A stretch of DNA of 64,000 nucleotides from Eopsaltria australis (taxonomy: Eukaryota; Chordata; Aves; Passeriformes; Petroicidae), in NCBI GenBank assembly GCA_034509425.1, contig JAVTVJ010000343.1, forward strand, positions 310,001 to 374,000. Direction: 5' to 3'. The translations under genes were made by a program, and so were the position numbers. The notes beneath the pieces were generated by a model. That model did not search any database. It was not told where the DNA came from and saw only the letters and a list, made by a program, of their open reading frames with translations. Position 1 is the stretch's first letter; each line of letters opens with the position of its first letter. Shown here piece after piece: positions 31,693-44,500 of this stretch.

Positions 31693-34600
31693 AACATCCT
31701 GTACACAGGAATAGCAGATGAGGATAGGGAAAACTTCCAGCTACTATGCAAGGCAGATGATGGAAACACAACTCTGTCAGGTCTGAAAAGTGTTGGAGAG
31801 GGAATACAAACATGCAAGTGTTCTACATACCAGAGAAACACAGGATTTGGAGTAAAACATTGGAGAGAATACAGATAAATGAAAAAAACCTTTTGCTTTT
31901 AACTTAAGAAAATGCACAATATTTTGTCAAAATTTCCTTCAGCTACTGTCCTAGAACTGGACACCAATTTTTCTGTATTTTAAAAATGAAATAAAATAAA
32001 ATTGAAAATAAATTGCTTTCATGGAAAACAGTGAATAGAAATACTTCACATATTAACATATAAAATGGGAACAAACTAAAGTTGTGAATAAAAAGGGAAA
32101 CAGAAACCTAAGATATGGAAAATAAACCCAAAAATATTTCTATTCATAACTAAAAAAATCAGTGCTTAACAAAAATTGGTCAAACAAGTGCCCCTTTTGA
32201 GATACATTATGTCTTCTTTTAAAGAAACCCTGTTTACAAAGGGCCTGGAATTAGTGACATTTCATTGTTTTCTACAACAGCACAACTGAGTTCCACAGCT
32301 TTCAGCTAGCCATACATTTTTGGCAATGCAAACCTGTAAATAATTAGTTTAATAACATATAGCTGTCATTTCTCTCAAGAATGACTTTTCAGTAAACAAA
32401 AAGGCAGACATCCTAATATTTATAAAGTGGCAGCAGCACAAATTTGATAGCCTTTTATCATACTGCTGTCATCCTGTTTTAAAAAACATTACATTCAAAG
32501 ACAAAATTCGCTTTCAGATGAATGATGAAATGGTCTAACACCTTTTTGTACTCTACCATGAAGCAGGTCATGATTCTCCCACACACTTCTGAACCAGGAT
32601 AAATACATAATTATATGCAGTCAATATTTAAAAGTACAGTATCTAATAGAGTAGAACAGATGTGACTCCTTCAGTATCTGCTCTCTGCCACTAAGTGATG
32701 GTGAGAGTGGCCTGCAACTGTTACAGAAGCCAAATGCCAAATTTATACATTATTCCACAATATTCAGCAGGCAAATCCCTTAGGAACACTTGAAACCCCC
32801 TGCCTGTCTTTTCAGAACTTCTGTCTTTTGCAGAAAATCAAACTAAAGACAGGATTTGAGACAGCTACCATAAAAGAGGCCTGGTACTCAGTGACCCTTT
32901 AATAATTGCACAGCACATTGGCCAGAAATGCTAGAAGTGGAGAAGAAGCAATAAAAGTAATTTCAAATTAAAATTATTCAAATGAAAACAGTAAAAAGCT
33001 GAAACACTTAAAGAGTTTACAAAAGCAATAATTAAAAGAACCCCAATTATCTATTGTTAATATTCCCCATTTTACCATCATTAGACCACTCCGGCTTATA
33101 TACAGTTTTATATTTTCCTGTTATGACAGACTGGTGGAATGGGAAGTGAAGCTGGAAAACCTAATAAAGAAGCCTGCCCAGAGATGTACCATTGTTGTTT
33201 GGATCAATACTGTTTCCATTCAGTCTCTGAACAAACAAATGGTAATTAAGGTGCTGTGTTTTAGAAACTTCTGATGCATTAAATACTCTTGGTTGGAAGT
33301 GTTTTGTTAGTGGAATTACATCATAAGCTTTCCATTTGATTCTGCAGAACCAAGCTTCTACATCTTTGAGCAACTCTTGCTTACGTAAATATCTCTTTGT
33401 TCTATGATTTGTTTGAGTTGTATCAATAAAACTTTTAGTAGTTCTTTCTCTCTGGTCTGGGTGCAGCCTGAAGGTTTTGGCACAGCTAGCAAAATGGAAA
33501 AACTGAAAACATTCAATGTTTTAGCCATTCTGAAGAATATAAGTTGCAACAGGTAAAACTGGCTGAAACAGCAAGAAAATCACAATCTAATTCAAACATC
33601 ATCAACTTCCTTAGGCCCACAATATCCCAGTATTATATGACTGCAATGCCAGGATTTTCTCTCGTGAGGTTGCTGGGTTTTTTAAAATATGCTTTTGACT
33701 GGGTCACCAGAATGTTGTTATGGTTACTGACATTTTGCTTTTGAACAGCCTCATCATGAAAAGCAGCTCTGTCATATGTGGAAGGACCATGAAGAGATGG
33801 GGAAAATTATTAAATTGCACTGGATTATAAATATAAGCCAAACGATGTTGCTCTAGCATCTAAGTACAAAGACAACAGGGAAACAAGTGGAATTAATCTG
33901 ATATAGAATAGGTGCTGTTGTATTTCCAGATTTACTCTGGGTATTTGAGAAACTATAAATGAACAGACACAATCATTATCAATTCTAGGACTGTTTTTTC
34001 CTAACACTAAAATAGACTTAGAAAACCATCAAGAAATACAGTGTCCTAGTAAGCCAAGAAAAAGAAAAAACAACTACCTCTGAAAATGTTTGATTCACTT
34101 CCTAAAAAGATCGTCATACTTCTCAGAAAAACTTAATTGCTACTTCAGTGATATTTATCAGGAGTACTAATATGATGGGCTACATGCTGAACTGAGATCA
34201 GTGGGGTGCAGTTCCACCGACCTGACCAGAACCATTTATGCTCAAAGCCTTGAACCACTTTCTTTTTGATACTAATGGAAATATCAAACATTGGGATCCT
34301 TACTATAGCAAGCCTTTCTGTAACTAGTATGTATGCCAGCTGAGGAGCATTGCATAGCAGCCAATGCTACCGTAATTATGCAAAATGCAGTGCTGCACAC
34401 TGTGAGCTGAAAGTAAGAATCATGATTACACAGGTCTTCTTATGGGTTGATGGTGCTATATCTTGCGAAAAAAGCTTTTTTATAAATCTTGCTCCTCACA
34501 AAGCGTACTGTTTAGAGCATGAAAGCTTTACTGTTCTCATTATTTGCACTAGACAGTTCATTACTTTGTGTTATTACCCTAACAGCCATTCAAGGCAGAA

Positions 34601-35080
34601 ACTACACAGGTGCTTACTCTCTGTTATTACAATCTTACTATTTCAGATGACAAAATCAATCATTCATGTGTATTCTGGGTGACTGCAACTTATTGACTCA
34701 GGCAGGGATTTTGAAAATGCATTCAAGAGCTAAGCTGAAAAGAGATTTTGATGATATGTTGCTGAGTACTTTTCACAGTTTTTAGAATGCTGTGCAAATT
34801 CCTTAGAATAAAACATATTCAAATCAACCTTAAATACTCAAGCAAGATTTAAGTTTTGCCTTACAGACATTAAACTGATTCATTTGAAAAAGTAAATAAA
34901 TTAAAAAATTTCATTAGGAGAAAACCAAAACTTTAGCCAGAATTTACTCTGGTACTTCTTATGCAACAGATTTTCATAAGATATACTTAAAGAACTTCAG
35001 TGCAGTGTGAATTATTACATATACCAGGCAGATTTTGGTGGCTGATGCTGAAGGCTGAACAGTATCTTGGGCACGCAATT
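31693..35080. other. Intergenic DNA, no gene recognised
   Basis: Very AT-rich. An AATAAAA with a T/C-rich follow-on at 33424-33450 superficially resembles a polyadenylation region, but there is no supporting transcript structure. Confidence 0.55.
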
Positions 35081-35540
35081 ATAGAATCATTGATTGAATC
35101 AATCATAGAATCACAGAATAGTTTGGGTTGGAAGGGACCTTACTGATCACCTAGTTCCAACCCTCCTGCCCATCTTTATGGCACTTCTCTGGATTTTCTC
35201 CAATAGGGCCACATCCTTCTTATGCTGGGGGTTCCAGATCTGGATGCAGCACTCCAGGTGGGATCTCGTAGAACAGAATAGAGAGGCAGAATCCCCGCCT
35301 TCAACCTGCTGGCTGTGCTGCTTTTGATACAACCCAGGACAAGTTTGGCTTTCTGGGCTGCGAGTACAGAATAGCTGATACAGGGCTTCCATTCCCCACC
35401 CTCATTGGCACCTCCTGGCTTAAGGGCACCTGCTGCTTTTCACTCACTGCATTTTTATATATTTTTATAATATGCGAGTTCTGGTCCAAGTCTGACACAA
35501 AATTTCTGCCTCCTGTCCAGCCACTTGGATCTGCATTCTC
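35081..35540 (-). mobile_element. CR1 LINE 3' end, - strand
   Basis: It starts with the octamer-repeat tail in reverse complement (atagaatca ... atcatagaatcacagaat), followed by gtttgggttggaagggacct, the hallmark CR1 3' UTR. It runs leftward in element sense through 'gatctggatgcagcactccaggtggg' and 'gacaagtttggctttctggg', which belong to the C-terminal RT region. The left part is joined by an internal deletion. Confidence 0.92.
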
Positions 35541-38500
35541 TCAGTTGCATTCCCTGAAAGAAGGGTTTTGACTTATGTTTGTGAATGAAATAATATATAT
35601 TTCTTCCCATTGTTCATAAAACAGTTTTAGTTAGGATAACAGCACGTACAGTGAATTTGTGAGAATTAAGGAGAGCAAAAGTCTCATCTAATAAAATACA
35701 ACAGCAAAATAACAGAGCACTAACACTGGAGATGCTTAGTGAAGTGAAAGAATAAATTTCATAACTGCAATCACAAACATTCTCTTTCTGGTCTTGTAGA
35801 AAATGATCTCTTTTCTTTCCTTCTCCCTTCAGATCCTCGTCTAGCAGTAGATACTGTGCAAAGTCTTCAAAACATGATATTATACAAAAATCATGCTAAA
35901 ATTACAGCTTCTGTGAAACATGGGAATTTAAACAATACTAAACTGAAATGAAATTAATCAAATGGAAGACAAGTTAAAAAATTCTTTCAGAACACTGATG
36001 CATTCATGCATTTCCTTTTTGATTGATGATGAGAAATGTTAAATTGCAATTTTTATTTGTTTTCACATTTAGATCTGTTTATGGCTTCACCACACATGTA
36101 GTTTTTCCCAGGGAGAGAGAAATACTGCAAATGCATCTTTGAAGAGTTTAAATTTTGTACTGTAAGCATATATAAAATCAGAACAGATTACTGTGAGGTG
36201 GCTCTGAGATGCCTTATTGCATTAGAGGGTTAGAATTTTGTAACCAAGGCCATGGGGGCAGAGCTCTGTTCCTTGTAGGCTCCCTAGGTTTGGTACCCAG
36301 TTACCCATTCGCAGCAAAAACAGGAGCAAACCAAAAACAAAACCAAAATGAAATACACAATGAGATAAACTGCAAGATCTCTAGGCAGGTAAATCCCATC
36401 TGAAGATCTCTGCAGAGTCCAGTGCAATGCTAGACTTACACTGTTTTACACAAAGAAAGATTAATGTTTCTGCAGAGTTTCTTCTTCCCCTAGTGCTGCC
36501 CTTGGTAATAGCTTGTAATCAACTGTTTAAACTAGGAAAGGGCCAGTTTGTACTGTGGTTGTACAAGGAAACAAAGCTTCTGGAGTCACATTGTGTACTT
36601 AGTGCTCCCATTAAGGGGTGGTTTTACTCTCCATTAGACACCAGAAGTTCCTCTAGTAGGGGTGAGGAAGCAGGGAATAGATGAAGAGAAAGAGATGCAG
36701 GAAGCTGGGCTACCTCAGTTCTGTGTCCTGCACAGAATTACTTGCTTTTCATGTGTTCATTGACAGATGGTCTTTGCAGACACAGTTTTCATCCTCAATG
36801 AGATGACTGTGACACCTATGCCTTTGAAGAACTAATTAGAACTACCATCACAGAAAAATACATTTCCCTCCATCCCTTCAGAAACTGAATGACGAAGGCT
36901 GCCTTTAGACCACGTCCCTTGCTTTCTTCACCTAGAAACCATCCTGAAGCTGCTGTGTTCTCCAGAAATTACAAGCTAAAGGGAAGGGAGAGCCTTCACA
37001 GTAAAAGTCAAAGCAAGACTATTTAGTCCCCTTAACTGATTTCTGACACCTCAGGGAAACAAGCTATTACATGCAATTTGGGAGATGAGTGGCTACGTTT
37101 CTGTCAGGCTGTGTTGCCAAAATCTGTCTAGAATGGTTGATTTCCTATGAAAGCTTGAACCTTCAGTAAGAAAATTATTCTAACTTCACATCATATTTGT
37201 GTACTCATCTTTTTACACAGTTTGTTTATTCAATCAGCCATTAGTTTCATGCAGAGCATAGTTCATAGAAGACTCACTCTTTAATCCTCTCTTATCCTCT
37301 ATCATGGCCTAGGCCTTCTGGGATTTCCTCAAAATACAATTTGCCAATTGTGCTATGTGCCACCCTACAAACAATACTCCTTCCTTGTACAGTAAAAGTG
37401 TTCTTAGCACAGTCCTCAGAAGTAACACCTAAAATGCTATGCCCTTTATTCACTACACCTTTGTTGCTGTTCATCACTGGCAGAAAGACCACACTCCATG
37501 AACAAATAGATATTTCGCCGTGAGGCAGCAGGGAGAGGTTTATTTCTTGCTAGTTTGTATGACAGTTCTCACTGCCTAGCACACCATTGCTGGCCATCTG
37601 AGAGGCACCTGTACTCTTGCTTTTGCAATTCCTCTGCTTACAAAAACTCTGCCTCCCTCAGGAATAGAGAGTTATTAATGAAACAAACTCATTTCAGTCC
37701 GCTTAGAAACACAGCTGAGCAGCCTTCCTAGCAATGCCAGGAACATTTACCTCTTCCAGTTGCTAGCAGGTCTTACAAACCCCAGTAAACCCCCACTCAA
37801 AAGCATGGGAATTACTTAGTTCCCCTTTTGTGTATCATTCCCAGGCAGCAATTCCTTATCTGCAATTACCAAATCTGTACAGAAGACACAGAAAGGCAAA
37901 TGGGACAGCATCAATATGAGGAATGTCATACACTACCTAAAAAAAACCAAGAAATGACATTCTCATCTTTATGATAACTGACTTGGTCCCTTGCCCATAG
38001 AAATGAAATTACATCACCCCTCTGCCTTGTTTTCCCTCTCACTTGTCTGCCCTTTTGTCTGCCATTACCTTTGGTAGGGGAAATCACTCAAATGAAGCCA
38101 CTCCACCTCCTCTGCCCCTTGTCCTCCCCTCCACTCCCCCAGGACAGAAAGGCCATCCCAACCAGGGCCTGAGAGAGAGAAGGAATTAAGTTGATGTGAC
38201 TTTTCCATTAATTTGCTTATTTTCCTAGCTCTGCTAAATGAAATCTGTGTGCTGATACTTGCTGATACTTCCTAAATTATTTTTGCTGCAGTTAATTTAC
38301 AGCTCCCAGATAAAGCATTCATTTGCTTACAGCATAGTTTATGGGGAATAGGGGTAGAGGGGAAAGTGTATATATAGGTATTTTTGTGGGTTTCATGTGT
38401 TTATAAATACACACAATATGCAAATGAACCATATTGTTCAATTTAGTCATTGAATTGAATTTTTCTCATTAAAAATAAATAAAAAAGAAAATTAGTAAGA

Positions 38501-41500
38501 TTAGAATACAGGAAACAATTAAGAGAAGTAACAATTTGGAACGATAGCCAAGCCTTCTGCATATCTTGAAAATACTGCCTCCAGAGAGAGCATTCCATTA
38601 CTTTTAGTTAAAACTAGCTCAAGCCCAGCAATCACTTGCACTACAAGAAGAGTGGAAGTAATATTTATTTTAAAATCTTCTTTTGAAAAAAAAATAGATT
38701 AAGACCTAAATTTAGATTAGTTCAAGGAGCAAAGTTGTATAAATAGCGAAAGCCAGAGGTGACATGATGAAAATAAAATACAAAACATGTCAACATTCTG
38801 CTTTTCATAACATAATATAAAAATGCTGTGCTAGCCAATTAATTACCATTTCATTTTTTCCTGAAGTGTTTTCCCACTCAGATTGTCCATTTGTTCTTTT
38901 TAAGCTACTACTTCAAACACATTCAATTATATGATTGCATTTGTAGCACATATAGTAATGCAATTAGCATTAAAGGGAAAATCATGTTCAGAACAAAAGC
39001 TTTAATTAGACCTAAATATAGAATTATAGTGCCACTAGTCATTTCAAAAGGCTTTTGAATCATCAAAGGTTAATTGTCAAGATAACACTGACATGATTAA
39101 AGGGAATAAATATCTCTCCTTGATTTGGCTCAGCTTTAACGCACTAAGTAAACCCTAAATTACTGCACTCCCTCTAAATCAGACTACTGAAAGTAGATTC
39201 CTAATTAAACTATGAAATTATCTTCTTCCATGACAGGGATTATTGTTCTAGATAATTGGAATGCTATATATCTCAACAAGCTGTCAATATATGATTTAGC
39301 AAAGCAACTGCTAGACTGGGAAATCCCATGGGGTTTGAGCACTTTCTGAGCCATTTTGCTTATATTAATGTTTTAAAAAAAAATTAAAAATAGGAAAACA
39401 AAGAGGCATGTAAGAGATGAAAGTGAAATGAGATGAAGATATTTCAAAGGAAGTGAAGAATCAGAGGCACCATCAACTTTAGGAAGTACTTGGGTGTGAA
39501 GTGCCTCAGCAGGGAAGCAGTCAGTATTTATCTTAGACAGCTGTACAAGATGGTACAGAACTTTTGTGTTTATCCATCCTTCTCACAGTGGACTGAAGTT
39601 GTCAGAAGGACCAGGATTGATTTAGACTTAGGTCTCTTAGTGGTTGGAGTGCACTTGATTCACAGCAGGAGCACGGATTCTTGTTTAATATTCATCTAAA
39701 GAATATTGGGTTTGTATACATCTGACTGCTCTACAAGTCAAAGCAGCCAATGCACAGCTAGAGATAATTAGAGGAATGCACTGCATGACTTTAGTTGTGT
39801 ATCAAAGCAAATTGTAATGTAGATGCAGCTACAGATCCCCACAATATGCTCCAGCAAATGGCAGGTAATGTCTCCTATGACCTGCTTGTCTTTACATCAG
39901 GAAAATTAGTACAGAACCATTAGAAAAACAGAGATTGAAACATAACTTTTAGATGTGAACATTAGTTCTTCTTCATATTTGGTAGGCATGTGAAATATTC
40001 CCAAAAATAAGCTTTAGGGGAGAGGAGGGGATTGTGGAAATGAATCACACTATTTCAATTAAAAATCACAATAAAACTAATACAACTTCATGATGTCCTA
40101 CTTATTTTTGGACATACATGAAATCATATATAAATCTTACTGGATAAAAGCTCAACTAATCAGAAATTTTTTTAAAAAGCAGGATAGACTCTGAGGAACT
40201 GCATAATTCTTCAGGCGTTGTTCTCTGTGTTGAAAATCTTTAGAGGCTACTCATCGTGTCTGTCATCAATTTTGTCTGCCACATTAAAAAATAAATAAAT
40301 CAATCACTTTTCTGCCCTATGAGAACTTTTTCTAGGCTGAACTTCTTGTCTCCACAATGTGTCCTCAGCTTGGAAGTGAAATCCAAACTGTGATCCACTT
40401 TTTCTGTTACCAATTCTACAAACTATGTTTTTGTTTAACTTCTCCTGTGACACTTCTGAAGAGCTGCTGTGCATTATTAAGATAATGAATGAATAAAAAT
40501 TCTCAGATTTTAAGCTGAGTTTGCAGAATTTCAATTTCTTTGGTGGAGACAGCATTTCAAAGTCCAAATTTGTGTGCTTCTTGCTTGTTCTTTTTGTATG
40601 AGTTTGGGATCAGAGCGCATTGTTGCCCTTTGTATTAACACATTTTTTGGCCTTCTTATTTTATATAGCAAATCCATTCATTCTGGTCTTAACAGTACTG
40701 GATCTAAATACATACACACCTGATTTCATAATTTCTGCTTCAATCTGAGTAATCAGTCACACCTAACTACAGTTTAAAATACGTATTTAAACTTTCTTGA
40801 TCATTATCTGCAAAGCCTCAGAATAAAATTGCTTTGTAAGCAGTGGATTGAACACTTCCTGGAAAAATGAAGAGAATAGGAAAGACCCATCAGCAAGGGG
40901 AATTAACTGTTTTCTGTTTCCTTTCTGATTCAGCATGGCCAAATATGCTGAGCAACTGATGACAAATCAAATAATGTCAAGGTGGAAAGGTAGAAAGTGG
41001 AAAATAATGACTAAGCAGCAAATCTATGCTTCAATATGTAATTTTTTTCTTATCACCTACCATGTTAAAAATCAGGCGTTGTGATTTTTTCAAGCTTATT
41101 CTTGGTCAACATGTTCTCCAACTATTTATTTATAAATGGAAGACAACCTTAGAGTTTAACTGATGGGCTTTACAAAGAGTCAGCATTGCTTACCATCACA
41201 CTCACATTAAGAGCATAGAAGCAGGGAACACAATATTCTAAGAAGCATTAAAAATCAGTGCTCAATTCATCATACATACTTTCTGCTGGCTAAAACAACT
41301 CTGAAAATTTTTAACAAAAACAGTTTTTAAAATTTTCAATTCAAAGTTTCCAAAATCATGATCATCAGCAAATCTCACCTTTTTCCCTGAAAAAAAAGTC
41401 CTGAAAAGTAAAAAAATAATTACTTTTTGAAAAACCAAATATTTCAGCAATCAAAAGGATCTTATTTAATAATTCCTATCATTAAGCCTCATGAGAATTC

Positions 41501-44500
41501 ATTGTCTCGAGTGTCCTTGTTTTCATCATCCCAAGCATGATTCAATTTCCCAGTATGGGTTTCATGTGGGTACACTCGGTGTAACCTCAGATGGTTTACC
41601 AAGATTGAAAAACAGAAAACACAGCTGGGGCTTTATCTGAATCAAGAAACCTCATCTATACAGAAAAGCATACTATGAGAAACCTAACAACATCTCCTGT
41701 GAGTACCTCTGAAGTAATCCCAGAGATTTTTTAAAGCATTTCTGAATTTCTGAATTTTTGTCTAATTCTTCCATAAGTAAAAAACCCCAAAAACATTGGG
41801 ATGAAATGTTAGAAAACAAAGTTTAATGTTCTCAAGGCTTCATTGAGTTCACAGTATCAAGCAGACACACATCAATTCCAGAGAAGTTAATCTACCGTGG
41901 TTTCAGCTTTTAGTGGTGCAGTTTCATAACGGAGTTTAAAAGAGACAAAACAGCAAATGAACAATGTGTATCTTCTGCAGCACAAGAACCATTTTCCTTG
42001 ACTAATATTCCCTTCTCTGTTGTTGTGAAGGCAGCATCTTAAATTCTGGTAAATTACAGAGCCTGCTAGAAGACATGTTGACACATCTACTACATTTTCT
42101 GCCAGAAATGGCTGGGAAGGGGAAGACATCTGCTGAGGGAAATACCTCATGGTGGAGAGGAGACGATGGACAATCTGTAAAAGGATGGGGCTATTGAAAA
42201 TTTAATGTTACCTTCTCCATAATTTTTGACTGACCTTGTCCACTTCACTGATGCTATAGTTTGAAAATTTTTGAGAAATACAGAGCTGCAACCTGTGAAA
42301 AAGATATAAGCTTCCCTGTGGTGGTAAACTTTGTTTAAAAATAACCTTTGTTAAAAAATAACCTTTGTTCACTTTTTAAAGAAACAGATAATGCCTCTTT
42401 ATAGAGAACTTGTAATATCAAAATAATTGCTGTGTGACAACCAATTTGGAAAAAGACAAGCCCTACTCAAGTGCCACCCAACAGTGAGTTGTTCTCCAGT
42501 CTGTAATGACTACACCAAGCCATTAAAAAAGAAATAATTGCCAAACTGCAATATATGCAATACGTGTCTATGTTCTAGATGTCTGTGAGAGAGGGCTCAG
42601 GGGAGGGCAGAGGGCAGAGAAGAGTCATGGTGCACTAAGTAATATTTTGCTATGGTCCTGGTGATCTCTGTGATTAACTTGCTGGGCCCTTCAGCAACTG
42701 AGAACTTTTCAGAAAGTGAGTACTCCTAATTTGCCCATAAAAGAGAGTATGGAGACAGGACCCAGTTTTCAGTTCTTTCATTGCAGCAAAACTCAAATAG
42801 ATTTGAAAGAAATTCTCTGTCTCTGAAATTCTTGCCACTAGAGACTTCTAGGGTTTCTTATTTTTGCTTCTTCTTTCCAAAAGTGTAATACCACAAGATG
42901 CTGTGAGCTCAGTTGTGCTGTCCTAGTGCAACTGATTTTCTGCTATGGAATCACTGCCATTCCTCAAGGTTGTGAATCAACCCTTCCTCCCCGAAAAGCA
43001 ATCTTTATGGAAAGCAGTTCATTCAAGGGAAACATTGTCTTTCCTGATGTAATTTGGTGTAGAAATAAAAAGTGATTTGAAGAATCAAGCGTACTGGAGG
43101 CATAATTTCCTCCTTCCCCTGAAGGAATGGGACTAGTGCAGCAATTCCATACAGAGCTCAGAGTCCCCATTAGGTGCTCAGCAAATAATTCCCAGAAATG
43201 TAAGGTAGGGCAAGTGAATAGGTGAAACCTAAAGGTTCCTTCCAACCCACTTTGTCACACTACTCTGACAGCAATCCATCATTCTCCATAGTGCAGCACA
43301 CCTGAGATTTTCATAGTCTTTAGCAGACTGTTCTTCCCTGCTTCGTTGTCACCAGGACTGTCAGTGCTGCCATTAACATTACTTCAGAAACTGCTGCTCT
43401 TCTGAAATTTTCATCTGCTCCTATGTCAGAACTCTGGAAGGCTTCAGAAACTCTCAGCAGAGGTGTCATTATCAAACTAGAAACATCACAGTCACAACAG
43501 GAACCAACATGCTCAATTAGTCTTAATGTACTATATTTCTGTTCCTAATTTAATAGCCTTGCAACCTTTTCTGCAGCATCTGTTAGCTGCAGCAAGGTCA
43601 TCAGCTCTTTCATTAGGGCTGAATGGCAACATGCAGAGATTCCTCAGAACACCCAGTTTTCCTGATTGTCACTAATGCTTATTAGTATAGATAGCACTAC
43701 TTCCCTACAGAATCACTCTGCCCTTCGGTGTGGTTGAAACTGGTTTAGTAACTTACAATGCTTCAAACTACACTAATTACAAAGATGGGAAATTCAGTGA
43801 AGGAAGAGCTAGAGCCAAAAAGTTTTTTAAAAGGACGGAGAGTTTAATAATATGAACTTTACCTTTTCAGCAACAGGGGAAAAAAGAAGTCAGAGATGTG
43901 TAAAAGTGTCAAAGGTAGTGGTAGTAGTAATTTCTAACTAGTATTGTTAGAATTCAGTTGCCCATAGGGAATTTTTGAAAGAAGTACAAAAATAAACTAT
44001 TTAGTTCTATTAAAGCATCTAAAGCAGTAGGATAGTCAGGATAATCCAGAAAAAAATAGGTATCTTCTCTGGACTAATACGTCATCAGTCATCTAAACTG
44101 TAACAAATTACCATTTATTAATCTAACTGTTCAATATGTAGTCATAAAAACACCTATAGAACAAAAATAATGAAAACTAGAAGTTCAAAATTCTGATACA
44201 CACATAAGTTTTGAAGAAAATGGAGAGAAATGGCAGGGCTGTTATATGACATATCAAGGAAATCAGGCTCATCAGGTAAAACAAATGAGATCATTATTCA
44301 GATTGCTTAAAACATCTCAGTTGTGAAATATGTTGGGGAAATTTGTTAGAGATAGTTTGCATTTATTTAATTAAACTATTCACAAGAAATACTATCTATA
44401 TAAATCACTCAACATTTCTGCTCTTTTAACTAAATTCTGAATAAATCTTTCAGCAAATGTATAAGGGTCAAGATTTCTGTTCCTGATATTTCTAACATTA

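Noticed and set aside
33424..33450. Polyadenylation region of a gene
   Set aside because: AATAAA is common in AT-rich DNA; there is no exon or frame leading to it.
43222..43245. CR1 tail (ggttccttccaaccca)
   Set aside because: Match is only about 16 bases with no flanking CR1 sequence.
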